Positions 23,032 to 33,599 of a stretch of 64,000 nt of DNA are shown piece after piece. Below the pieces are notes generated by a model. It saw nothing but the letters and a program-made list of their open reading frames with translations. It ran no database searches and was not told the origin of the DNA. Position 1 is the first letter of the stretch, and the number at the start of each line of letters is the position of its first letter. A program made the position numbers and the translations under genes. The DNA comes from Daucus carota subsp. sativus (lineage: Eukaryota > Streptophyta > Magnoliopsida > Apiales > Apiaceae): positions 35,921,606 to 35,985,605 of the forward strand of contig NC_030387.2 of assembly GCF_001625215.2 (NCBI RefSeq), read 5' to 3'.

Positions 23032-23353
23032 TAATTATAGTATATATCGAATGTCTGTATATTTGTGTGTGTTGTTTGTGAGATATCTATCTGTTTAAAG
23101 TAGACTAGTAGCTTAAAATCTTGATTCGTTTTAAAGGATTAGATAGGTGAATATCACTATCACTAAAATATATTAACTATATCACTAAACTATATTAAGT
23201 ATATCAGTAAAGTATATTAAGTATATCACTAAAGTATATCAACTAAGATCACTAAAATACAACTGCTTAGTATAAATTTGTGAATATACTTCTTGTTAAA
23301 TAGTATATTTTACATTTATTTGCAAGTTTTATGATTTTGCAGGTTACATAGTT
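23032..23353 (+). repeat. Intragenic direct duplication, copy 2
   Basis: Second copy of the block at 21970-22293, now inside intron 3. It includes a decoy splice acceptor at 23341-23342 that could draw the spliceosome away from the true exon 4 acceptor. Confidence 0.85.
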
Positions 23354-26300
23354 TTATAAATTTGTGAATATACAACTGCTTAGTATAAATTTGTGAATAT
23401 ACAACTGCTTAGTATAAATTGTTTTATGTTCTTAACAGGAAGCTGCATTTGAAACTCATATACCAAGAAAAAGGATTGCTGGAACATTATATCCACTATT
23501 GAAGTTCATGAACAAGGATGTTAAGGTATTTTTTTATTTATTTCGTTACTTAGAATTAGAAATTTGAGCACAATATTTTAGTGATGCCCTGCACTGTCGT
23601 TTCTTGTGGTTTCTACAACACTAATTATTTCCTCTTATTTCATTAGAAAACAGAAGGGGCTAAACATATAAATAAGAAAAAAGACGAGGTCAAGATAAGG
23701 ATATCTCCAAGGCATTTTAGTAAGATGGTAGGTGAACTCACAAAAGAGCAGAGGGACTGGGTTACAAGAGCTGGTTTTGCACTCTTACTGGATTTTGAGC
23801 TTGACATTTTGCCAACCAAAATCGCCTACAATGTACTCCAAATCTTTGATCACCACTCAATCTCACTGAAGTTGAAGGATGGAGATATTAATATTACAAG
23901 TGAAGATGTTTATGATGTGTTAGGCCTGCCAAATGGAGGACATCCTATTATTCTGGCATCACCTGGAAAGTACAGTCAAAGAATCAAAGATTGGCATGCA
24001 CAATTCACTTTATCTGATCAAATAACAACACAGATGATTGTTCAAGTGATGAAAAACCAAGAAGTTAATGATAACTTCAAATTAAACATCCTTCTTGTTA
24101 TGTCAAATGTGCTTATTGGTACAAAAGGAGCTTCTTATGTGGACAAACAACTGCTGCAACTTGATGATAACCTTGACAATCTCAAGAAGTATAACTGGGC
24201 AGATTTCCTCCTAGGCTACCTTGTAATTGGAATGGAGAGTTGGAACAGAACAACAACAACATTTTTCCGAGGATCACTAATCTTTCTCACTGTAAGACAA
24301 CAATCTAAATCTTTTTTTTTCTCGTCCGTATATTCTAATAGAATATAAAATCTAATTAATAGTTTTACTTGTTTCACTTTGTAGTTGTTATATGTCGACC
24401 GTGTGAGGTACAAAGGAATGAACCTGGTTGATAGACAATTTCCTTCCTACAATGGTTGGACTCTAGAAATGTTGAGACAAAGACAAGAAATTGAGGTGAT
24501 TGGTCGACGGAGTTTTTGGAGTTGGATCAATCCAACCAAGTTTAAAAGAATATCTACAAAAAATTGATCCTTCTGAACCTCCAAAGACAAAGGTATGATC
24601 CTGTTTGTATATGGAATACGTAGTCGAAAACCTATCTTATTCTTTTTATATAAAAATATGTTTCATCCTTAATTGTAGGTAAATGATAATGAAGATGGAG
24701 CCTGGGATACGTGGCAGTATTGGTCAGAGGTGGATAGAATTGAAAACGATTACCTGAAGAGAAAGGAGTCAACATCACAACAACCTCATGAATCAACTCA
24801 GTGCCAAAGTCCACAAAATACACAGTATTACACTCCTCCAACAGAGGCAGCTGATCGAAATGTTGAACAAACTGAAGAGGTACATTATATATGAATTAGT
24901 AACATACTACTATAATTCATGCAAATTATCACTAAAAACTACTATATATATCACTAGAGTATATTAGATAGATCACCTATTAAAATATTATAATACTACC
25001 ATATATATCACTATATTTCAATTCTAAATTTTGCATTGACTTCTCAGGATGTACTTCATGATTTACGTAAAAGGGCAGAGGAACTTGTGGACATAAAGTC
25101 CAAATTTGATGAAGATTTAGTGAAAGCAAGGGAAAAGTTTCCCGATAATAAAAACTTTGCTATTATCGGTGAAATGCTGAAAGAATATCTCATTCCTAAC
25201 CAGGAAACTGGTGATGATTTGGGTGATGAATTATCACCTGAAATAGTCGCCAGCCTAGAAGTTGTTGAAGAGATGGACAGAACCGACATTGAGATCCTTG
25301 CTGAGCAACAGAAAGATGATGAGAGATATGTCCCTCCTTTTTCCCTTGGACTGGATGACATAGAAAAAGAAAGTAATCAAAATTTGGTCACGCCAGAGCC
25401 AGAACCACAAGAGAGAAAAAAAAGCAAGCGGACAAAGAAAGTTGGTCCATATCAAAAATCACCCTATGTCAACAGGGTGATTGATATCAAGGAAAGAATG
25501 AACAATGAAGACTTTGGATATTGGGTCTTCTTGCTAAAGAAAAAGGGCGAGCTATTGTAAGTATTTTGCCCTTTCTGTTATATACATTTCTTTATCTGCC
25601 TAATACTAATTAATATATATAATTACAGGGATGATTTGTTTAGATGGGAGGATGTGAGATGTATCAAGGAACACTTGTTGACGCTGAAACCAAAAACAAG
25701 TGTATACTACTCTGTGATTGATACATGGGCAACAATCCTAAATGACAGTGAAAAGTACAAGGCAGATGGGTCACCACTAAGACTTTTCTGCACAATAGGA
25801 GATTTGGTAATATATACTGCCTTCGTATATATATTCTAATTAATTTCTTTCAGTTATTTCATAACTACATACACCAGAATCTAATATATTTATATCAACC
25901 AGATTTTCAGCATAGATCCAGAAAAGAAAGTCACTGAAACTTATGATTCGTTTGCCAGTGGGATGGACAAGATTCTTCAAACTTTTTCCATCAAAAAACT
26001 GGAAGACGTGGAAATGGTAAATGTCATTTCTTAACTAATTTTGACATAGATCTCAACATTTCTCAAATATGTTGAACTAAAATATCTCTTAATATGATTA
26101 CAGGTGTGCTTTCCTATTAATAAATATGAGCATTATTATTTGGTATGCTATGGTATCAAAACCATGGGATACTTTATAATTGACAATATTAAACGTGAAG
26201 CACAGCCTAAGATGTACTATAGCAGAGTTTTGGAGGTTTTGGTAATATATTTTTTTATCCTTCATTCCACTATTATGTATATAAACATGCACTGTTTTAA

Positions 26301-26574
26301 GTCCACTATACTAATATTTTACTTCTCTTTTACAGCATTCTCACTTTTGCAATTATATAAGTAGGAATGAAAATCCAAATTTGGGATCAAGAGTGCGGAA
26401 AATGAAGCCTCGTTTTGTGAGAATGCCATGGCAAACTACTGACAATTACACAGATTGTGGTATCTTCCTCATGCGCCATATGGAAACCTTCAAAGGAGAT
26501 ATCAAAAACTGGAACACTGACTTAACAGAAGAAGGGGTAAGATTAGTTTCATATTTTACATACTTATATACTGC

Positions 26575-26725
26575 TTTACATTTTAGTGATATAGTTGACA
26601 TACTTTAGTGATATACTTAATATAGTTTAGTGATATAGTTGACATACTTTAGTGATATACTTAATATAGTTTAGTGATATAGTTAATATGTTTTAGTGAT
26701 ATAGTTAATATGTTTTAGTGAAATT
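26575..26725 (+). repeat. Minisatellite in a Ulp1-gene intron
   Basis: Tandem units of about 20 bp built on TTTAGTGATATAGTT, lying in the intron between exons 12 and 13. The same TTTAGTGATAT / ATCACTAAA motif recurs at 22090-22195, 23150-23260, 27370-27480 and 29270-29350. Confidence 0.8.
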
Positions 26726-27677
26726 GATTAAAGTGTATATAGCTTTGTAATTCAAATGTGTATGCAGCATGTCCTTAATTTCTTTTCAAATTGCTCTGTT
26801 TATTAGGCTTAAAAATTTATGTGATAACAAACACTAATAAACAAATTATCATATTGCAGCCAACACAGGATAAACAAATAACTAGGCTGAGGTTCAAGTA
26901 CAACACAACAATCCTATCTTCACACCTGAATGAACTCAAAGAGCCTATCACCACAGAAGCTGTAGCCTTGTACAACACAGCAGAAAAGCATAATATCATC
27001 AATGTCGTCCTGGCTGGAAAAGTTGCAGAGAAGTTTCCAGCAAAAAAATCTGGCAAGAGAGTGAAATTCACCGTGAACTTAATAAGTTCTTTCCACGAAG
27101 TAGAACGGTCTTCTCAAGAAGGACCAACTCCTTCTTAGATTTAGTCATTGTTTAAGTGCACTGTTTGAGAATATTAGAAACTGATTTACAAGAATTATTA
27201 GATGGCTGAATTATGTTGAGACTAAAAATTGATTTACTGGATTGTTTTTGTATGGATATGGTTATTTTAGTGTTACCATCTCAAAATGCAATGGTAAATA
27301 TTTGGCTTTTTTACTTTTGTTATTGTTTCATTTTAGTTTTATGATTTTTCATTGTTTTCGTTACACAGTAAAGCAGGATATCACTAAAAAACCACACATA
27401 TCACTAAAACTTGGGATGTATACTACTAAATTACACTGATAACACCACTAAATTACATTACCTATATCACTAAAAACCAACTCATTTTCACTCCAAAACT
27501 TGACAAGTTCAGTTTATATATTCAATATAAACTGACAATGTATCAGTACTAATATGCTTTATAAAGACAATTTATAAACAATTAAAATGTACTCAGAAAA
27601 CATAAAATCAAAATGTACTTAACACTTTATAAAGACAAGTGCACAAGGTCTTTTAAAATTGAAAATTATAATCATAT

Positions 27678-30600
27678 TCACAACATATTCGAAACTACAG
27701 CTCCTCCATCCTTCTTTTTCTTCGGACAAGTTCTCGAATCATGAGTGGTTGCCGAACATTCTTTACATCTTCGAACTCTTTTATTTGCTTTTGTCATTGC
27801 TTTCTCTCTATCACTCACAAGACGCTTGAAATAATTTCCCTTGTTCCTGGAAACAGTTGGTGCAAGAATGGTAACCTCTTCAACCGGCTATTCACCTACC
27901 ATAGCTGCCATATGATCCTTTTTAGTAAAATCAACAGAATCTCCATCATACTTTTCAAAATCACTACTTATCTGCTTAATGATTTTGTGAACATAGTCAA
28001 GCTTATCCATTTCAACTCCAGCTTTGCTAAGAATCTGACGAAAATCAAACCATAAGTTTGTCAACTTCAACGACACTTGCTCCATTTTAAAATAATCCGA
28101 ACACACAACATTAGATTCCAATGAAGTGCCACTTTCTGCAACTTTCATCCAACGATTAAGCACGAGACTCCTTGGAAATTTTGTGACACCAATCTGCTTT
28201 AAGCCACAGAAAGCATGCCTACAAACAATTCCACACATAACAAATTGTTTGCATGAACATACGGCATGTGATTTGCTAACAGTAACCTGCAAAATGAATC
28301 ATAAATCACCATTCAAATCACCATTTTGAACCATTACCAATATGAGATATGCTTCAAAAATAAAATTACATAAAAACCAAAGTTCGGCAGGTGGTCCAGT
28401 ACATTTACTTCCAATCCAGATCACTACTAATGACTACTTGCAATATAAAACAACTACTAATGCCACTACAATTTATCAGAATGCAAAATATTTTAATAAT
28501 GCATTACTAAAATTATATTATGCATATTTTCAAATATTTTATATTTACTTTCTGTTCCACAATAACAATTACTACTGTAAAAAAAATATAAATCAAAATT
28601 AGAATATATAAAATACTACTATAAAGGGGAAAACACATACCTTAAAAAGTTTATCTTTAACTTTGACATCCTTTATTTCAAAATGAGTTACCCCATCAAC
28701 TTCTTCACTCATTCTCTTGATTTGCATATCCAAGCAAGATGCCAAAATTTCTTCTTGAACTTTGTAAAAAATTGAACGTGTAAATAGCTCAGCTGCATCA
28801 TCTTCAATGAACCATCTTGATAAAATGTTTGGTTTGCTTGAGTTAGACTCATGGTCTAAACGTTCTGTTTCATTCCGCTGCCTATGCATTGCACTCTCAA
28901 AACGTATCCAAAACTCACATAAAGTATCACCTTGTTTGTGAAAACTACCTTAATAGGGAATTTCTGCATTATATGCCACATACATAGGCGATGCTTGCTA
29001 GCAACCAAATCATTATCACCACAAAATGAAGCCGGCACAGATACCTTCATTGCAGGGCACTGATCAGTTATAAACACCACTGGATTGCGTCCCATGGCCT
29101 TGACAAAATGTTTAAAGGCCCAATTATAATGAGCAACATCTTCTTTTGATAACAAACAAGCAGCAAATGTGACACATCTATCATGTTTGTCAACACCAGT
29201 GAAAGGCGCAAAAATCATATTATACCTGAACATAGATAAAACAGATTAAAAACCACATAAACTAACATATACCACTAAAATACACTGCAGACATCACTAA
29301 AATATATTTAGGGTATCACTAAAATATACTGAGATTATCACTAAGGTACTGCAAATATAACTCCAGTATACCATTGTCTACTGCACCTTGAGCCTTGTTA
29401 AAAAGATTAATTAAAAAATTACAAATATACGTACTTTACTTCATAGTTCCAGACAAGGTATTGTAGTATAATATAAACCATTATCGACATTCTAACAACA
29501 TTACATAAAAAGAAAACTAATAATACTATTACTAAAAGACAACAATTTGAAATGTAAAATAACTTACTTGTTAGTATCAAAAGTGGCATCAAATGACACA
29601 GCATCGCCGTATATTTCAAAGTTCCTCCTACTAGTTGGATCAGCCCAGAAAAGCATAGTCAAATGCCCGTCACCATCAAGTTCATAAGCAAAATAAAATG
29701 ATTTTGATGTCTCCTGTAATACTTTAAACTTGTCAATCAGCATCTGTCCATCCCTTTCACCGACAAATTCTTTTAAATCCCTATTAAAATTCCTGAAATC
29801 ACGTAATGTTGCCCCAACATTACTATATCCACCTGTCATCTCTTTGACCAAGCTAAATGCCTTGCTGCAGCCGATATTTACCTTCGCAGCATCAAAAACA
29901 AAATTTCGCAAACTAACTGTCATCTCTCTACTAGACCTCAGAAACTGTCTACCACTTTCACTAGCAAGCGGATGGTTGTGAAGTTCAACAAAATTGAAAA
30001 TATAATATCTGTTCTGGCTCCTAATTTTCATGACCACTTTTGCTTTACATCCACACCTCCGTGACACAGTACGTCTTTGCCTAATTCCTTCAGAATGACT
30101 TCCATCAACAAAACCTTCCTTACTACACACAAAATGTTTCAAAATTATGGTACCATCAGCATCTCTCTTCTCCGTTGTTTTTCGTACATCAAAACCCCCT
30201 AGCCTCCCATACTCTCTGTAAAAGTTGTACGCCTTATCTAAGCTATCAAATGACTGATTTTGAAACGGTACTTGACTTCCATCAACAGAAATAGGCATAA
30301 AATACTTCATACCACCAGGAGATACAATGCAATTCGTCACTGATTTTTCGCTTTCTGTTGAAGAAACAGGAATACTAACACAAACATTAGACGAATCACC
30401 GCAACTTGAACCTGAAATACAACAGACAAACTCAAAAATTATATAAATAATACTATAATACTCTAACAGGATCATACTATAACTGCCTACTGCATCACAT
30501 TGAAAATAATAAACAAACACTACTAATATGCTGCAGCACCTACACACTAACTCAGTGATCAAAAACTTGCAATCATACATTGAAAATCAACAATACAGCA

Positions 30601-30997
30601 ACTACATATCTAAAATCTATCCAAAACACATACACAAAAAAACATACAATTCCAATACAACTAAATTATATTAGCTATATGACTAAAAATCATATATAAA
30701 CACAATTACTATAACTAACAATCATCAATCCAGCAACTACATGTCTAAACTCTAACTAAAACACAAGCACTAAAATATACACAATTCGAATACAACTAAA
30801 TTATATTAGACATATCACTAAATAGAAAAGCAGTGAACAAAAACACTGTAATATGAGCATGCCTAAACTACAAAAGCAATATGAGCATGAAAACACTGTA
30901 ATCTGATATAATCATCAAATTATATCAAAAACAAAAACAGTGAACAACAAACTTTACCTTGATTATCACTAATCTTCGTTAAGTCTGATATAATCAT
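27678..30997 (-). pseudogene. FAR1/FHY3-type Mutator transposase gene, internally deleted
   Basis: Exon 1 is 30958-30997 and exon 2 is 29568-30411: FAR1 DNA-binding domain (YNFYREYGRLGGFDVRK; SRRCGCKAKV; HNHPLAS) and the start of the transposase with the first catalytic Asp (VSFDATFDTNK). Exon 3 is 28641-29225: the phase-matched GVDKH, then FITDQ (second Asp) and LCMWHIMQKF (C-x2-H motif). Then, around 28925-28960, the frame breaks and the sequence jumps to the region normally about 130 residues later (FWIRFESAMHRQR; AAELFTR), so the segment expected to hold the third catalytic acid is gone. The last exon (from 28287) has a SWIM zinc finger (CSCKQF ... CRHAFC). An in-frame TAG at 27888-27890 precedes a still-open tail with a zinc knuckle (CKECSATTHDSRTC) ending at 27678. 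Confidence 0.85.
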
Positions 30998-31463
30998 CTT
31001 CAGCAATTCGAATCTACTTCAACCACACATTCTCGAGCTCTAATTATAGACACAAAGCAACAAAGAGAGAGAGCTCCAGAATAACAGAGACAGAGAGCTT
31101 CAATCAAACGTCAAAAACAGAGAAAGGCCAACCTCGAGTTAGAGAGTCGAAGCTCGAGTTAGAGACACAGAGCAATAGAGACAGAGAGATATCGAAGCTC
31201 GAGTACAGAGAAGACAGTAATTGAAGACAATGGCGTCGCTGAACTACAGTTTAGAGAGAGAAAGCTGCTAGGAGCTGAAATCATGGAGCGAAGAGAGAGA
31301 AACGGAAATCAGTTATGATATTCAATTAAACAAAATCTTTGTTTTTTATATTTTACATATTTTATTATTTGAATGGCTATGATTGAAAGTAAATTATATT
31401 AGATAGATGGTCAAGATTAGTTCTAAGTTTTTATTTTAAAATTGGTTTCTATTTGATCCTTGG

Positions 31464-31465
<2 letters not shown>

Positions 31466-31511
<46 letters not shown>
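31466..31511. repeat. (TA)n tract between E5 and E6
   Basis: About 22 TA units shared as border by the Mutator-like E5 and its short relative E6. Confidence 0.9.
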
Positions 31512-31513
<2 letters not shown>

Positions 31514-32161
31514 CTCATGATCAAATAGAAACCACTTTTAAAATAAAAACTAGAAACCAATTCAAATTAGTGATATTCTCAATATAATTTAGTGGTATCC
31601 TCTTTAGAATTTAGTGATATGCGTTGCAAAAATTAGTGAAAAACTCCAGAGTCAGCGAAAATTTCAGATCTGTGCTTAGATCTGTGCTTGTTATCGCTTC
31701 TGGGAGTAATATCGATTCTGAGAGGAGGTGAGCATGAAAGGGCAGGAGCATAGAAGGGATTGGGCAAGGCAAAAACAGGGTGGCGGAGGAGGTGGCAGAT
31801 GAGGCAGCTGAGATGGCGGAGGAGATAGACAACGGAGTGACGCTGTGGTTTCAGGCGTCTTAGCTTCGCCGGAGCCGTAGAAGACAGCTGGGGTTGCAAT
31901 TAAAAGGCGGCAATGGAGGTGAAAGAGGCGGAGGAAAGGAGCCGGCATCGGTGGAGGTGAAGGAGGCGGTGGAGGAGGAGGCAGCGGCAGAGGTGGAGGA
32001 GGCGGAGGTGGAGTGACGGAGATGGAGGTGGAGGTGAAGATGTAGATGGCAAGGAAGATGGAGAAGAAGGTGTATGTACTGGTGATATGTGCTTTAGGAT
32101 TCAGTGATATTTAAGATGGGTTTTTAGTTTCTAGGATAAGAAGGTTTCTATTATAGTAAAA

Positions 32162-32164
<3 letters not shown>
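31512..32164. mobile_element. E6: short non-autonomous relative of E5
   Basis: The left end reads GGCTCATGATCAAATAGAAA and goes on through ACC..TTTTAAAATAAAAACT, almost the same as the right end of E5. The right end, read inward, is GAGTTTTACTATAATAGAAA. Internal TAGTGATAT motifs (31567-31620 and 32082-32112) are those of E5. The centre (about 31640-32060) is unrelated, purine-rich, with many GGAGGTGGAGG repeats, perhaps a captured fragment. The short ORFs there are low-complexity. Confidence 0.78.

Positions 32165-32218
<54 letters not shown>
32165..32218. repeat. (TA)n tract, right border of E6
   Basis: About 27 TA units. Immediately to the right the subterminal GCGGTGCGGTTTG repeats of the outer hAT resume. 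Confidence 0.9.
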
Positions 32219-32223
<5 letters not shown>

Positions 32224-32370
32224 ATCGCGGTGCGGTGCGGTTTGAACCGCACTACTAATATGTTAAACCGCAACCCGCACCGCACCACGCGGTTTGTGAA
32301 AAATTCAAACCGCAACCGCACCATGAAAATTAAAAACCGCGTTTTGTGGTGCGGTTTGGTGCGGTGCGGG

Positions 32371-33345
32371 TAGTGGTGGCCATACGGGCGTCCCGTGACG
32401 AGACGAGACGAGTCGGAGGCGAGACGAGTTGATTAAAGGTGAACTCGCGGACGTCTCGTGTAAGGCTAACGAGACGAGACGAGCCGAGACGAATTTGAAA
32501 TATTAAACTCGTGTCCAACTCGCGAGTTTGAGGAGTTGGACGAGTCGTGATTTTTTTCTCTGCAGTGCAGTTGGCGAGTTGGTCCGCGAGCTGGTCTGCG
32601 AGGCTGCGAGCTTGTCTAGTTGTCTGTATGTTTATTTACTTTGTAGTCGTAGACTTGTGAGTTCTGTGACTATATTAATACTCCTGCTGCAAAGCAATGA
32701 TTGAGCAGAGGACAAAAGTAGCCACTCGCCACTAGCTAGTAGGGGACAAAAGATAAGAAAAATTAGGTAATATGTTGGGATCTACTTATATTTCATTCTT
32801 TATTTGAAGTTTCACTTTTGAATAAAAATCTGGAGTCAAAATTTTAATTCACAAAAAAAAAATTGATCCCAAATAATTAATTTTACTATTTAGACAAAGT
32901 ATCTAAAATTGTGTGTCAAAAATCAATTATCAAATAAAAATAATTAAGAAATAAATTTGAAATTGAATAAATAAAAATATTTTTCTAAAAATAGATAATC
33001 AGAATATATTATAACTACGAATGAAATATGGAAGTTTTATTTTACAGTTTCTTAAATTAGCACTGGCCAATATGGATGATATCACTGAACAGCCCCTGGT
33101 CAGACGAGTCCACGAGACGAGTCCACGAGGCGAGACACTCCGAGACGAGGCGTGCGTGCGTGCCGATACGTCCGAGCCGAGACGAGACGTGCGCGTTTTC
33201 TCAAACCCAGACTCGTGATCGTCTCGTATAGATTAACGAGATGTGGCGAGTTATAACTCGTCTCGCGGCGTACCGGTATTCAACGAGTTAAAAGGCGAGC
33301 CGAGACGAGTCGAGCCGTTCAAACTCGTTCGTTTGGCCACCTCTA
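32371..33345. mobile_element. Second hAT element nested in the right arm of the outer hAT
   Basis: It starts TAGTGGTGGCCA and ends TGGCCACCTCTA when the right end is read on the plus strand, and these pair as inverted repeats. The 8-bp duplication GGTGCGGG lies at 32363-32370 and 33346-33353. Both subterminal arms are filled with ACGAGACGAG repeats in opposite orientation. The 975-bp element is non-coding. The duplication lies within a GCGGTGCGG repeat of the outer hAT, so this insertion came after the outer one. Confidence 0.88.
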
Positions 33346-33399
33346 GGTGCGGGCGGTTTATGCGGTTTGAGCGGTTTTCTGATCACCCCTAGTGATTAC

Positions 33400-33599
33400 T
33401 AGAGTGATGAATAAAAAACTCGAAAGTACCCACTTAACAAATCTGGAAAAGACAAATAAAAAATACTCATACTAGAAACCAGAAACATTTTCTTTGGAAC
33501 TCCGCCCATAGGATATGCACACACACATTCGTATGTATTATCCTTAGCTTCTGTTTAGTAACAGAACAAACCCTGTCATAACATCGAACATATAAAGAG
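33400..33599 (+). promoter_or_regulatory. Remaining proximal upstream region of the CBSX gene
   Basis: Only 200 bp separate the right target duplication of the outer hAT from the CBSX start codon. The stretch presumably contains the 5' leader. A TATA-like ACATATAAAGAG lies at about 33588-33599, too close to the ATG to be the main TATA box. Any more distal promoter sequence now lies on the far side of the transposon block. Confidence 0.4.

Larger units (their letters stand above)
21060..27138 (+). pseudogene. Ulp1-type (C48) protease gene of the Mutator-like element, one frameshift
   Basis: Thirteen exons with GT-AG borders and matching phases: 21060-21078, 22283-22500, 22583-22936, 23439-23525, 23647-24291, 24385-24592, 24679-24879, 25048-25556, 25629-25806, 25903-26016, 26104-26241, 26336-26536, 26860-27138, about 1050 residues. 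Exon 3 is an Asp/Glu tract. Exons 5-6 hold the plant mobile-element domain usually found before Ulp1. Exons 11-12 hold the protease triad: His in YEHYYLVCYG, Asp in FIIDN, Gln in MPWQ and Cys in NYTDCGIFLM. Exon 6 is 208 nt where 207 is needed: one extra T in the T5 run at 24513-24517 shifts the frame and a stop follows at about 24567. The expected function is SUMO or ubiquitin-like deconjugation, unproven for transposon copies. Confidence 0.82.
20478..31465. mobile_element. E5: Mutator-like element with Ulp1 and FAR1-type transposase genes
   Basis: The 11-kb element is bordered by (TA)n. Its ends read inward GAGAGTAATACTCCAATAGA and GGCCAAGGATCAAATAGAAA, with similarity over about 48 bp (AGAAACCAA..TTAAAATA.AAACT). 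It carries two convergent genes: a Ulp1-type cysteine protease (21060-27138, +) and a FAR1/Mutator transposase (30997 to about 27678, -). This is the gene arrangement of maize MuDR. Known Ulp1-bearing Mutator-like elements include the Kaonashi group of Arabidopsis and a melon relative. Both genes contain lesions, so this copy is probably no longer autonomous. It is the best coding-parent candidate for E1-E4 and especially E6. Confidence 0.85.
5776..33391. mobile_element. Outer hAT element expanded to 27.6 kb by nested insertions
   Basis: The left end TAGGGGTGATC and right end GATCACCCCTA are perfect inverted repeats. They are flanked by the same 8-bp direct repeat GTGATTAC at 5768-5775 and 33392-33399, which marks one hAT insertion. 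Both subterminal arms (about 5787-5935; 32225-32370 and 33354-33380) carry clusters of GCGGTGCGGTTTG repeats. Without the inserted elements the hAT would be well under 1 kb and non-coding, like the MITE at 1629-2334. All transposon features from 6287 to 33345 lie inside it. Confidence 0.88.

Noticed and set aside
32371-33345. ACGAGACGAG repeats as a possible tandem or CRISPR-like array
   Set aside because: Irregular spacing and opposite orientation in the two arms, inside clear hAT ends; they are subterminal repeats of a eukaryotic transposon.
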